This document shows, piece by piece, positions 34,901 through 49,516 of a stretch of DNA of 64,000 nt. The notes under the pieces are model-generated. The model did no database searches, was not told the DNA's origin, and worked only from the letters and a program-made list of their open reading frames with translations. Position 1 is the first letter of the stretch. Each line of letters begins with the position of its first letter. Origin of the DNA: Datura wrightii (lineage: Eukaryota; Streptophyta; Magnoliopsida; Solanales; Solanaceae); NCBI GenBank assembly GCA_035772735.1, contig JASDFA010000003.1, positions 55,114,501 to 55,178,500 on the forward strand, in the 5' to 3' direction. Position numbers and translations under genes: made by a program.

Positions 34901-37900
34901 TGTCAAAGTTTTCTGGAGAATTAGGTGGAGGAGAATCTGATGACGACTAAACTGCTGTTGGACATGTATTTTCTGGAGGATCTGAGGATGAAGGAGTCGG
35001 TGCAGGACGTATAACATTGGTCTCTCATCTCCTTGAGTAAACTTGAAAAATTGGCGGTCTTGCTATCTTATATGGAAAAGGTGTTGAAGGTACAATAGCT
35101 GATTGATGCTCAATAGAAGATTTGAGAGATGGAGTATAACATTTGATTGTTAGGTCAAAACATGGGCGACTTGATAGACTTGTATAACCATTCATCTTCT
35201 TCCTGTGACTTGTAGAAATGGAAGTTGCACAGAAAAATGGTGTAGTCTTTGAAACTACCACTTCAGTTGACATCAAAATTTTCCAAGTTAAATAGTTTAA
35301 CACCGATACTCCTTCTGAAGGCAAGTATAGCTCGGGAAAACACAATTCAGTGCCTTGGATCCAATTTGGTAATAGATGGTTGAACATCTTGGACATAACA
35401 TTTGTTTCCAAACACCTTAGGTTTCATCAGAAATAACTTGTTTGGAAAAAGAATACTATAAGGCACATTACCAACAAGTACAGTAGATGCATGTGATTAA
35501 TCAAAAGACAAGCCGTGGAGACTATATCTGCCCAAAACTTTTTAGGAACCTTTATTTGGAACAGAAGTGCTTGAGCTCACTCAAGTAGATGCCTATTCTT
35601 CCTCTTAGAAACTTCATTTTTGAGAGGGTGTATCAACACATGAAGACTAACAGAGAATATTGTGTTGTCTCCTATATGACTCGAACAATTCTAACATATA
35701 CTCCCTCTGTTCCATTTTAATTGCTAGGTATACTAAAAATAACTATTTCAAAATACTTGCTAGTTTCAAAATTCAAGAGATAATTGACCATGTTTTTCCT
35801 ATTCTACCCTTAGTACTTAAAGTCATTCTAATATGTGAAAAGAATTATTATTGTATGTTTCCAAAAAGTTAATAGGATTATATTAGTCAAATTACCACCC
35901 CTATTAATTTTTCTTAATGAGTGTGCAAATCTTATCCTAATAATTGAAATGAAACATAGTAAGTATTCTTTAGCGTTATTCTTACTTAGAATTTGTAACA
36001 AAGCATTGAATTGAGTTGACTTTAGCCAAGAAGGCACAAAAGTGATAAATACTTCAGAGCGACTCCGCTAGCATCCTTTGTTTTGTTTCCTTTGTCATCT
36101 TTTTTCTCCTTTCCACTATGCGTCTTTTGGAGTACCTGTTTTGTTCATATCCTTGCTTCGGGAAAGACAAATTAGCTCCTTGTGCTCTTAAATGTGCATT
36201 TCTTGGTTATTCAAGGTTACAAAGGGGATATCAATGCTACCTATTTGACCTCCAACTATACCTCATGTCCGTTGATGTTACTTTCTTTGAAGGTCAACCC
36301 TACTTTACATCCTCTTTTGCTGAACATCTAGGCATTTCTAAATTTCTATCAATTTCATCTTTTGGGGATTCCGCCATTGCCCCTTTTACAACTCCATCTC
36401 CCTTAGCTCCACCTTCACAATTTTGACTTATCATCGTCGTTCGCACTTTTCATCTGTTCTAGATGATGCACGCCCGACACCAAAAATCTTTGCCTGCTAC
36501 AGACTTGCTCTGTAGAGTTCTCTTATTACCACTCTAAAGGGTGTTCTACTCATAACCCTAGTCCTATCTATACTCTTCTGAGTTATCATCATTAATAACC
36601 GGCTCGTTATGCCTTTGTATCATAACTATCATCTGTTTCTATGCCTAAAACTATAGGTGAAACTCTTTCCACCCATGGCGACAAGCTATAATTGAGGAGA
36701 TGTCTGCCTTACACTCTAGTGGTACTTGAGAGCTTGTTTCTCTTCCTTTGGGTAAGTTTTATAATTATTGTTGTTGGGTATATACGGAGAAGGTTGGTGG
36801 AAATGGATTGGTTGATCACCTGAAGGCACAATTAGTTGCCAAGGGTTATACACATAGTTTTATCTTGTCTATGGTGATACTTTCTCCCTTGTGGCTAAGT
36901 TTGCTTCAATTCGTCTCTTTTTATCTATGCTTGATGTTTACCATTGGCCTACCTACCAGTTGAATATTTAAAATGCTTTTCTTCATGGAGATCTCGAAGA
37001 TGAGGTATATAAGGAGCAACCGCCATGTTTTATTGCTCAGGGGGAGTCTAGTAATATTGTGTAGACTATGACGATCATTTTATGTCTTGAAGCAGTCTCC
37101 TCGAACGTGGTTTGGCAAATTTAGCACAATAATTTAAGAAATGGCATGGTTCTATGAAACTGGTCACTTGTGTTTTATTCACTCTGCTCTAGATTCATGC
37201 ATGTCCTTGGTGGTTTACGTTAATGACATAGTCATCACAGGTAATGATGAAAGGGAAGTTACCAAGTTGAAAGATACTTCTTTCAACACTTTCTGACTAA
37301 GGATCTTGGTCGATTGAGGTACTTCTTGGGCATTGAGGTAGCTCAATCTAAATGTAGAGGATATGGGGAAATAGACCATTGGCCTGTTCACATGTTTATG
37401 GATCCAAATGTTAAGCTCCTATCAGGTCAGGGCAGTGTTTTGGAGAGCGAGAAGCGGAAAAAAGCGACGAGGGTTCGCTTCACCGAAGCGAGAAGCGTGA
37501 AGCGAAGCGCACGCTTTTTCAACTAAAGCGCAATTTAATATAAATATAAAAATATTAAATATGCATAGATAAATAACAAAGAACTCAATAGAAATAACAC
37601 ATTAAGATAAATCTTTCAATTCTTAAATTAAAAAGTAAACATAAATACTAGAACTAGATTGTCAGTAATCCTCATAAGTCATATGACAGAAATTCTTTGC
37701 TACAGTGCTACATCAAAACAGTGAATAATCGATCAGAAATTCAGAACAGAAAATATCTCTTTTGTTTCCATTCTTTTTCTAGGTTCCAGCAGAGAAAAAT
37801 AGAGAAAGTAGAGAAAAAAAAAAGAGAAAGAAGAAAGGAGCAACAGTTTGAAAGCCCATGCAGCAGAGAAAAACAGAGGAAGAAGAAGTGAAAAAAATAG

Positions 37901-40900
37901 AAAAAGTGGAGAGGAGAAGAAGAAAAGAGAAAATAGAAAAAGAGGAGAGGAGAAGAAGAAGAGAGGAAAAATAGAAAAAGAGGAGAAGAAGAAGAGGAGA
38001 GAAAAAGATAAGAACTTACCTTGAATAAAGTAGCAGGTAGCAGCACTGCAGCAGTCAGCATGCAGCAGCAGTATGAGCGAAGAGGAGAGAGGGCAAGGCT
38101 CGCAGCAGTAGTCCGAAAGAAGAGGAGAGAATCGCAGCAGAGGAAGGAGAGATGCCCGCAGTCGACAGAAGAGAAGTTCGAGAAGAGAGTTGTAATATTT
38201 TTAATAAATTAACCTTAGCAGTGCATAATTTTTAAAATAAATTTTAGATTCAATCCTAACCTCGCTTAAGAGCGCTTTTATCGCTTTTACCCAATGGCTC
38301 GCTTCTCGCTTCAGTCACAGAAGCGCTCGCTTAATTCTCATCGCGTCGCTTCTGGTCTTAAAAGCGCAGCAGCTGCGCCTCGCGCTTTAAGCATGCGCTT
38401 TAGCGCTGTTAACACACTGGGTCAGGGGAGCCTCTTAGTGATCCTGGAAGATATAGGAGGCTGGTAGGGAAATTTAAATATCTCATTTTGACTCAACTTG
38501 ACATTGCCTTCCCGATTAGTATTGTAAGTCAATTCTTGGATTTTCCTTGTGACATTTATTAGAATGCAGTTATTCACATTCTTTGATGCATAAAATTTGT
38601 TCCAGGGAAAGGACTACTTTATGAATACCAAGGACATGAGCAAATTGTTTGACATACAAATGTAGATTGGGCAGGGTCAACCTTTGCCAGGCAATATACC
38701 TCTAGACGTTGTGTTCTCGTTGTGTTAAATTTGGTTTTTTGAAAAAATAAGAAACAAAGTGAGGTTGCTTGATTGAGTGCAGAAACAGAATATCGAGGTA
38801 TGACAGTGGCTACATGTGAACTCATATGGATCAAGCAACTATTGAAGGAATTAAAATTTGGAGAGATTAAAGAAATGGAACATGTGTGTGAAAATAAAGT
38901 TGCACTTCTCATCGCATCAAATCCATTGTTACATGAGAGGACCAAAAACATTGAGATTAATTGTCATTTTGTTAGTGAAAAAGGTACTCTCAAGAGACAT
39001 TATCACAAAGTTCGTGCGGTCAAATGATCAACTTGCATATATATTCACCAAGTCCCATCGGTCCTAATAAATTATACATCTATCAAGCTTGTACATATGA
39101 TTTGTATGCACAAACTTGAGGGGAGTGTTAGAATCCCCTGAATATTCTAGAATCAGTGTAAATATATAACTCCTATTGTGATTATGTGGTGCTTTTCTTT
39201 CCTTTTTAGATCATGTAAACATAGTTATGTATACTCCAATAGCTTGAGGGACTAATCGAGTAGTGAGTTTTCTTCTCATCATTCTCACAAACCACATCGA
39301 CAAGCTTGAAGAAAATGACATTTTTTTGTAAGAGGAGTAAAAAATAAGCATTGGGATTCAACAGTGCTATGAAACATTGTACTCTACTATCGAACTCTCA
39401 AGAGTCGAGACCATCCTAGTCAATGAAAAATATGCCTGCAATTCGGAAGAAGAAGATCAGTGGTTATGAATGTCATGTCCCAAAATACCCTCTAGACATG
39501 ACTAACACCCAACACACTACCTCTGGCGAACCAGAATTTACTCTGCACTTGGCATTTATTTAAACACTAAGAGAAGATGAATGTAAGTCCAAACACTTCT
39601 AATAATTATGTATGAATTTGATTATTCAAATAAATACATAAATAAATTATGAAAGTATAACCAAATCGAATAGATGGAACTCTATTCCAAATCCCACTCT
39701 AAAGACCATGGGCCATCTAAAAAATTACACGACTCAAAGTCGAGCATGTGAGCCAAAAGAAATAAATGAATAAAGATAATTAAATAATAAGGACTTTGTC
39801 GACAACCTCCAACAACAAGGTTGCAGCTCACCTCAACAGTAGGATCAACTCTAGCTAATTCATCAGCCACTAGCTCTATTGTCTGCAACAGTATCTGCAT
39901 AGACATGCAGGTAAGAGATGAGTTATACGTAAATGTAACGCAGTAAGATCCTTGAACCAACTCTATAAATACTCCTGTAACAAGTGTTAGAAAGTACAAG
40001 CATATCAACAAGCATAGAAATAATATGCACAATAATTATATTGCCTTGTAATATATTAGCCGAGTCTGATTAAATCATTCAATAAGAGCAAACCACATTT
40101 CATACAGTTTTACACCGAAGACTTGTCATATTCGGCAGCATAGGAAATTAACCGCACACCCTAACAAGTCTATAGAAGCATACTTAATGCCCCAAATGTC
40201 CATCTTGGCAGCAAAGAAATAATATTCAATGCTCCAACCCCATGACACGAAGCCCCACACACAACCAGTTGTTCATTTAATAATTTCAGCATTATAAATA
40301 GAATAATATATTCACAATTGGTCATAGGCCTGCCAAGCACATGCTCGTTCCAACACATGGACTAGGTAGACAAAACACATATTAAAAGCATGCTTTGGAA
40401 AAAACAATCATCCAAATCTTAAAGTCTCACTATAAAAACACTAGGTGATTTCTTCCCATCTTTCCCAATCTTGGTGGACAAAGTTATTTGGTATTTATTG
40501 CTGGTGGGAGGTGGTAAGTATCCCATGGAATTAGTCAAGGTGCATGCAAGTTGACCCAAACTCCATAGTTATTAAAAAAAGAAATCTTAAAATCTCACTT
40601 ACCTCGAATTCACAGTTGAAGCACACAATCAACAACAACAACAACAACAATGACATACCCTGTGTAATCCCATAAGTGGGGTTTGAGGAGAGTGGTGTGT
40701 ACGCAGATGTTACCCCTACTATGTGAAAGCATAGAGACTGTTTCTGAAATTCAAGTACACATTCCATTTGTTAAAAAATAGAATCTGTTGGTCCTAATAC
40801 ACCCATAAGGAGTGCTGGCTATGTGAGCCAGCCCATTAGTTAATTAACCCTAAGCTCTAACATTGTGTATATAAATACTATTATAGGTGTTGCAAGACCG

Positions 40901-43900
40901 ACTCTAAATCATCTACAGAACTGCTGGGGTTAGAAATCTCTACATCATTAAAAGGAAATTTGGGCTGTGGAATTAGGGTGTTCAATTGGTGACGTAAGGA
41001 TTCCCAACGATTAGTGATTCGACTCGTGCTTGCAACAGACGATCCATCTGCCGAGGAGAACTATTATAAGTCTGCAAACTAGCATTTAATCGATATATAA
41101 CACCAATAAATCAGAATTATGGTCTCAGGTCTTTTGATGACCTCGAACTACACAACAACAGATTTAGAATGGTCAAAATATTAGGTGAACATCCTCTTAA
41201 TTTCTCACGGTCAAAGGTTGAACCATAACAGAACTCTTGTCAACGGGTTAGAATTCTAGGACCAATAATAATTCGAATTACCCTTAATTCGTAGAGTCCA
41301 AATCCATTATCAAGTTTCAACCTTGGTGTCAATTGATGGGTAAAATCTCAATTTCCTTAAATTTCAAACTTAGAGATAAATATCAACATTCTACACCTCA
41401 AATCTTGAATATAAAGGTAAAGGTTATATCTCAATATCATCTCCAAACTTAAATTGGTGAATATTATGTTCAAAAATTGACTTTTATGTTGAAGTCTTTC
41501 CCGTTGGAAAGACTGGGGGTTGCACGTCTTGGAAAAATTATGCTTTGTATCTGTAGACTGTAGTTATTGGCCCATGGTCCTCGGTGAGGAAAAGGACAAT
41601 ATATTAACACTCATATCCCAGAATAATAATCAAAATATGTATAAACAAATTAAGATCAAATTCGGACTATAGCAAAATAAGATGCTGAAACAGTAGCTTC
41701 GAATAGCCAACAGGATGGCTTAAACCTCAAATTCTATAAGATGCTTAATCTCATAACTGCCATATTATATCACTAATCATTGCCATATCATTGCTTCCAA
41801 TCATGGCTGATCATTGATTCCTATATTTTATCCTGCCATCATTTACTAGTTGACCAAAATTAATTGAAAGACCATACCAAAGTTTAGTAAACCTGAAGCT
41901 TTTTTCTATATCTGTAGGGACTCCACAGTAAAGGCTCTTTGTGCGGCGCTGTCAAATCTTCCCCAACCCTGGTATTTTTTCTTTTCCTAATAAACTAAGA
42001 ATATAAATTACGATCTACATACCCTAGGCCGTCTCAAGTGGCCACTTCCAGACCCTTTAACAAAATTATATTTCTAAGGTTTTGTGTAATGTTTTGGCCC
42101 AATAGCTACAAACTAAATTAATTGTCCTATGTCAGAGTCGATAAGTATGTAAACAAATGTCGGGTTATTACAACAAAGACCCTCTGATAAAGTGAAACTT
42201 TGGGAGATTAAAAATGTAATGGTGAAAATGACCGGGTCTAGATGGTTTCACTATGGAATTCTATAATAAGTGTTGGGCGATGATTAAGTCTGATCTTATC
42301 AGAGCCATAAATAACTTCCACATTCAGGACTCCTGAATGTTCTGAGAGAAGTCTCAATGCCTCATATATTGCTCCAAAATCTGGAGCAATGGAATTGGAG
42401 GATTATAGGCCAATAAGTTCCAGTGGTAGTTGCTATAAGGTGTTATCTAAACTATCGGGGAACAGACTTGAGATAGTGGTGGGCAAACTGGTTTCTCCTT
42501 TCTGAATGGCTTTTGTTAGGGGCAGACAAAATGTAGATGCATCCCTCGTTGTAAATGAGGGCCTTGATTCCAAAATAAGGAAGAAGAAGATAGGAATTTG
42601 TATAAATTGGACATTGAGAAAGCTTTTGAAAATGTACACTAGCTATTCCTCATTAACATGCTAAAATCCATGGGCTTGGGGGATAAATGGATCAAGTAAA
42701 TTAACTTTTATATTTCCACTGTTGAGCTGTTCATCATCATCAATGGTTCACCCAAATTTTTTCGATACAAAAAGGTTAAAGGCAAGGAGATCCTCTCTCC
42801 TTTCCTTTTTACCTTGGTTATAGAAGGCTTGAGCAGGTTGCTTCTAACAGCATAATTACTAGGTTGGATCAAAGGCTATAATCCATGTCTGAGAAACTAA
42901 GGAGAGTTGCACCTAACACACCTTTTCTATGCGGATGACTCGCTCATTTTTTGTGAAACCAGAAAGGAACAAATCTTGAATCTCTGTATGATACTGTTAT
43001 TTTTTTGAAGCTGTATCCAGTCTTCATATCAACTACGCAACGAGTGTTTTGTACCCGGTGAATGAAGTGATTAACATACAGGAAATTGTAGAAATTTTGG
43101 GATGTAAAGTAGGCTCCTTTCCCTCTAAATACCTGGATCTTCCTTTGGGTGCTGAGTCTAAATCTACCGGTTTGTGGAATGACATCTTTGAGAAACGCAA
43201 AAAAGAAGCTATCATGTTGGAAGAGAGAGTATGTTTCACTTGGGGTAGGTTAATACAAATCCACAATGTGCTAGACTCCTTGCCCACCTATACCTGTCCT
43301 TGTTCCAATTGCCGAAACTTCAGTGGTAAAAAAAATGGATAAACTACAAAGGGATCTTTTGAAGCAAGGTGATGGAGAAAGCAAGACCATCAATCTGATA
43401 ATGTGGGAAATGGTCTCTACTGATAAAAAGGCAGGGTGCATGGGTATCAAGGATTTTAGCTCAAAGTATAAGTTTGCAACTCAAATGGCTTTGGAGATTA
43501 ACAGGAAGGAGGGGCTTTGTGGAGGGATGTGATTGTTACTAAATATGGACTTCTCAAACGTTGGATTACTAAACAACTACTTTCTCCTCACACTTATGGT
43601 CTGGAGACACACGAGTGCCCTTGGGTTTCTTTTCAATCAAAGACCGCAATAGTAATTGGAGATGGCAGGAGAGTAGGGTTCTGGCTTGATACCTGGTCTG
43701 AACAGTCAACAATAATGGATCTGTACCCAAACTTATTCAATCTGGCACACAATTGTGATGTGATCAGATTATTAGACTAATTAAGTCTGGATATCATATT
43801 CATGTGCAACATCAATGACCTGGGAAATAGACAGTTTATATTCACTACTAATTCTCCTTCACAAGACCCCTTCCCTTCTTCCTGGAATGATTCTCGATGC

Positions 43901-46900
43901 TTGAAGTTTGACACTACAGGAATGTTTACTGTCCAATCATGCTACGCAGAAGAGGCCCAATGCTGCTGAGAAGTTTCCCTGGAAATGCATTTGGAGAAAC
44001 ATAGCACCACTGAAAGTTGAGTGTTTTATTGGTGGCGAAAGAAGCCAGTCTTACACATGAGAACCTTCAGAAAAGGGAATCAATATGTGCAGTAGATGCT
44101 GCCTCCGCCTAAAGAAAATTATAGAAGTCAATAGCCTATTTCTTTGTTGCTCTTTCACCTCATAAATCTGGAGTTTCTTTCCTAACATACTGGAGTTACT
44201 TGGACTATGCTGAAATCTGAGTTACTATAATGCTGGCACTTAAAAAGGTTTAGAAAGACAAAGAGGAAGAGTTCGAACACCATTCCGTCAGTAATATGGT
44301 GGAGCTTTTGGAGAGAAAGGAATGCAACAATATGTGTGTGTATATATGTGTGTATGTGTGTATATATATGGCGATGTGGCTATCGAAAAATAGATACCAT
44401 GGTTGACTTTTTAAGTTCATTACCCAATCTGTAATGAACCTTCCTGTATATTGATGATTGGAGATATACTTTGCCAAAACATCAATGTAACAATTAGAAA
44501 GTTATTGAACTTGTTATTGTTTTCATTCTGCTTCCCTAATATTGTCATTTCCAAATCCGAATGTGCATACTTTCAGTCCTTTAGGTGCTTTTCCAAATAA
44601 ACTCCTTCCTTCTGCAGTCCTAACTGCAGATCCATAAGATTAGGATATGAAAATCCCACTGTATTAGTGAAGTTTGAATTTTAGCCAAAATGAAGCTGTA
44701 TGTTTGACCTGAACTTTTGTCCTGGACTGTTCATTAGAGATTTCATGCTTCCTTGCCAGCCCACTGGTATGCTATGAAAATCCCACTGTATTAATGAAGT
44801 TTGAATTGTAGCCAAAATGAAGCTGTATGTTTGACCTGAACTTTTTTCCTGGACTGTTCATTAGAGATTTCATGCTTTCTTGCCAGCCCACTGCTATGCT
44901 ATCTAGCTTGTTCATTATTCCTAATTATACACCATATTTCATATGCGAGACAGACAATGGAATTTTCAACATCCAGTCCAATGGCCACAATTAAAGATAA
45001 CTCTAAAGATCCGTCTCCTTCTGGTATTTCGCTTACATTTACTGACTTTCCCTTGCTTGAAATAAGGACTTATCTAATTCTTTTAGGATCTGATACTTTG
45101 CACATTCTGCCTCTTTAATATCCATTATGTTTCTTATTTATCAAGGGATAAAGTCACAAAAAGAGCCACATAAAATGGTACGGATTGATACTTTGGACCC
45201 TTCTGGAAGGTTGCACGCTTACATGCAAATGAAACCTCCTAGTAATTCAGAAAGAGGTTCTTGCTTGAGCTCTGTGAGGTGGGTGTCATCTTTCCCTGCT
45301 CATGATTTCTAATTGTTAAACGATTTTAGATTTCTATAATATGGCAGGTTGCTCGCCTTTCCTTTTCAATTTCTGTTAGAGTATTGGTATGTTAATATTA
45401 TGCATCATGCATTTGCACCAAGGGTTAATTTAGAAATTCAAAATTGGATGAGTCTATTGTTAGCTTTTCAGTAGTGCTCACTCAGGGGAGCGACAAGATG
45501 TCCATATCCTAGACCCTTAGCCAATTATTTTTCCTATTTTTATATATGTATGTTAAATATTATATTTATGAAACACATATATATAAGGGGCAATCCCTTT
45601 GACACGAGAAAATGCTACAGTACATTGATGAAGGGGTTTCACCTCTAATATTTGCTGAATTGTTAAGGTTCCATGCTTGAAACCTAGAAGGATTGACCTG
45701 TGGTTTTTTCCGTAAACAAAAAGACCATAGCCAGCTTACCTTAGTTCTAAACAAAATTCTTCTGATAAACGGGCTTTATATTCTCCAATGGCCCAAAGTC
45801 CAAAATAGGGTTATTTTCTTTCGCAGCTGCCTAAGGTGACCATTATTGCAAAATCACTAAATTGGCCAAAAGAAAACTTGAGGTAGATCCATAGCCACTT
45901 TATATTTCCTGACTATGCCAAAGTATTGTATTACTTAGCAAAGCACACCTTATTATCCTATTAGTGGATAGTTCTCGAGTTAAATAGTCAAGCCAACTTT
46001 TTGGGATAAATTCTTGATTGTAATTGAGCTGTCTGACGAGGAAGCTAGAGATGTTGAATCGAAATTAGTCTTTAATGATTGGGACAACTTAACAGCTTGA
46101 TTTTTCTTTTCATCAATTGTTATAGTGAAATTTCTTATACTACTGCAAATATTGCTTCACAAATTGAGAAGCCTTTTATATATATTTTTTAATTATAGAA
46201 TGCAGAAGCTAGAATTTTTAAACGCAGTCTTTTGTTAAAGCATCTATTGGGTTTACAATATATGTACATTTAACTAGATAAATTTTAACTTTTAATCTTG
46301 TTTTTAACAAAGAATTAATCTTGGTACTAACAAAGAATTTTAAAATTGGTAATTTATGCTTTTCAACAAAGTGGTGTGTTTTTGACCAACTGTTTTAAAA
46401 GGTAAAAGCACAACATTCAAAAACTGTTGTTTTGAGGTTCCATTTTAGACAAAGAAAAAAAAAGAAAATAGAGTAGGGAAAACCCATTTTTTGTGTCTGG
46501 TGGGACCCTAATGTTGGTTGCCTCCACGATCTACCTTAATCGCTGCCAAATCCCTTTTGCACGATATCCTGCATCTGCCACTTACTACACTAATAAAGTG
46601 GTGGCCACTGTGAGGTGGAGTGGTATGAGGATGGATAATTCAATTATCTGAGAAGGAAGGAAATGGACCTTAATTAAGTGATTTAAGCTACAAATTTCTG
46701 ATAAAGTGGTCTCTGTCGTATGAATAGTAGCTTGGTAATAATGCAAGGTTGGGCATCGACTGTTGCAAAATGAAACAGTAATTGAGAAAAATGGAGATGG
46801 AAGAAGCTAAGCTAAACTAGCTAATTACGGCTAGGGTATATTTTCATTGATAAAAGCCAACATCAAATGAGTTCATTACAATATATATCCCTTTTTCACC

Positions 46901-49464
46901 CTATATGACTCACCACCATGGCCTCTATTGGATATGGCTAGTACAGTACTATAACATAATTCTTGTAGGGACAAGATAGGGACCTCTAAGTTAATTACTG
47001 GGTCTAATGTGTAAGTAAGATAAATTGTAATTTAAAACATATAGGACTAAAATGTAACTCTCAACCACTGGAAAAACTTAACGCCTAGGTACCACTACAC
47101 AAGCCCTGTGTACAACTCGACTAAGCAACTGCTCCTTCAGTTGCAGCTTCAATCGCGGACTGCATCAATTTCCCTTCCCTTAAAACCTTCCTTGTCCCCA
47201 ATGAAGAATGTCGGAAACCGGGTTTTACTACGTGATAATCATTCCAAGTAGTTTGTCTTTTAGGCATTTCCTTCCACTGTTTGAGAAGCTGAGAAACAAT
47301 CTTATTCCCCTTTTTAATCCTCGTCCTCTCTAATACAGTTTGGGGTTCCACACAGTATGGACTTGCCAGGTCAACCAACAGAAGGTGATTGATATTAACT
47401 GGCATTTCATGACATAGCTTCAATTGATACAAGGAATGTGGGGCAGATTGCAACTTGAGGGGGGGTAGTCATTCGGATACCATTGGTTCAACCTTCTGAG
47501 TTATCTGATAAGAGCCACAGAACTTGGCCAACAGCTCAGAGGAAGTCTGATTGGACAAAGTTAGTTGCTTGTATGGCTGTATTCTGAGGTAAACCCAATC
47601 TCCTAGTTGCAACTGTCTGTCACTCCTGTTCTAGTTGGCTAGAAATTGCATTCTCTGCCGAGCCCTATGTTATTGCAATACCGGGGAAATTGCTACAGCC
47701 TCTTAAACACCAAAGAAATTCGATTCCATTTAAATTATTTAAGCAAGAGAAATATTTATCTATAGTGAGAATTGGAATTACCTGAAAAGCTATCCCACTT
47801 AGTTATCTGGCTAAAGGAATCAATCCTCAGAAAATTGCTGGTCCAGTGTGGAACTCCACAAACTGCTACATAAATGAGAAAACAAAAACATTGAATTACA
47901 ATTCAACAGAAAAAGTTGCCATAGAACCAAGTAATTAATCAAAGGTCTAGTGTTTGCTCCCTGAGAATGAAAAAAAATTAATCAGGGGCTGTAGCAATTC
48001 CCCTCTTTGATAGTCGGGGGGTGGTGGTGGTGGTGGTGGTGGTGGTGGTGGTGTTGTGGAGATCCAATTAACTCAAGAACCTGAAATGAACATGTCCCAA
48101 AGATCTGTGGCCACTGAGCAATGTCAGAACATGTGGTTAACTGACTCCAGGCTGTTCTGACACATGTAGCACCTGTTAACCAACTGTAATTTCCTCCTAC
48201 AAAGGTTGTCCTGTGTTAGGATAGCATCTCTAAGGGCTCCAGAAGAAGCATATGACTTTAGTTGGCAGTTTAGTCTTCCAAATAAGTTTCCATGGCCAAT
48301 GATCTATCATATCATTTGATGAGCACAGTTTGCTATACCTTCCTTCTTAGTGTATATTCCTTTTTTGAGCTGCCCCACTTTAAACTATCTGAATGTTGAG
48401 GAAGCATTGAGAATCCTTCAAGTATATTGAATAGATCAATAAGCTCATTTAGCTCCTAGTCTTGCATGTTCCTCCTGATGTGAGGATCCCAAATTTCTCC
48501 TGCTGTATTTTGTGCCACTGATGAGCCAGGGTCAGATGCTATCTGGAATAGGTTTGGGTGAGAGGCACTGAGAGGTTGATTGTTGACACCTGTCCTTCCA
48601 GAACTTAAGAGTGTTGCCCTTCCCAACTTGAAAGACACCTCATGGAAGAATTCATCTTTTAGGTTGTTAATATGCTTCCAGGGGCCAACTCCGTGTGGGG
48701 TTCTGTTCTGTTTGGTGCTCCATCTGTCTTGCCTCCCATATTTGGCAGTTACCACCTCCTTCCAAATACTTGCTGGTTCTTGAGCATATCTCCACCACTA
48801 TAGCATAAGCAGACTTTTGTTGTGCTTTTTTAAGTCTTTAATATCCAGACCTCCTTGGTACTTTTGCATGATCACTTTTGGCCACTTCACTAAATGAAAC
48901 TTTATTGTTACCTTTCCATAAGAATGACCTTCTGATTTTGTCTAGTTGCTCCAACACCTTGTTTGACATTGGGAAGAGGGACATCATGTAAGTAGGAATA
49001 TTGTCTAGTACACAGTTGATTAATGTAAATCTTCCTCCCGTAGAAAGATATTGCATTTTCCAAGTTGCCAACCCTTTTTCCATATTTTCAATTACTCCAT
49101 TCCGAACTTCTGTTGCTTTCAACTTTGCACCTAGAGGAGACCTAGGTATTTTGCTGGAAAAGAACCAATGCCACAGCCCATAATGTTAGTCAAATCTCCC
49201 ACATTAAGAACCTCATTCTCAGGGTAGATCTTACTTTTCCAACATATTAATGTATAACCATGAGATGGCTTCAAAGAGTAAGGAGAGAGTTTCTCCCATG
49301 GATGGTTAGAAGAAAGAATAAGAAAGTGATAGATATTTGGATGAAAGAGGGCTTCCCACGTAAATGATTTTGATGAAGATAAATTTTGGCACATAGGATG
49401 GTGATGACAAACAAGTAGCTCAATATTAATTCCCTTACTTTGTAGATTGGTAACTATATATATA

Positions 49465-49516
<52 letters not shown>

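Larger units (their letters stand above)
36090..39289 (+). mobile_element. Truncated Ty1/copia element, + strand, with 3' LTR and a hAT insertion
   Basis: Starts in the integrase C-terminal region (36118-36426: LAPCALKCAFLGYSRLQRGY, SVDVTFFEGQPYFTSSFAEH). It continues through broken RT (LKAQLVAKGYTHS near 36820; VVYVNDIVITGND near 37212) and MDPNVKLLSGQG (37399-37432). It is interrupted by a 987-bp hAT element and resumes at 38428 with RNase H (TVATCELIWIKQLLKELKFG, ASNPLLHERTKNIEINCHFV). A polypurine tract (39114-39125) and 3' LTR follow. The RT box is YVND instead of YVDD. The 5' part is missing. Confidence 0.87.
31838..44953. other. MLH1 intron 7 (13.1 kb, transposon-filled)
   Basis: The largest intron in the window. 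Contents in order: unassigned DNA (31838-33250), a minus-strand copia remnant, a Stowaway-like MITE, a + strand copia with a hAT element inside it, unassigned DNA with one SINE (39290-42190), a + strand LINE remnant, and a 127-bp tandem duplication. In 39290-40620 and 40760-42190 I see no gene. 40760-41000 has a TATA-like TATATAAATA and could be an old LTR, but no partner was found. Confidence 0.88.

Noticed and set aside
37741..38061. 106-codon minus-strand frame rich in Ser, Leu and Phe
   Set aside because: It is the complement of the purine-rich core of the hAT element, low complexity without domains.
40760..41000. Possible solo LTR with TATATAAATA box
   Set aside because: No TG..CA boundaries with a target duplication and no second copy in the window.
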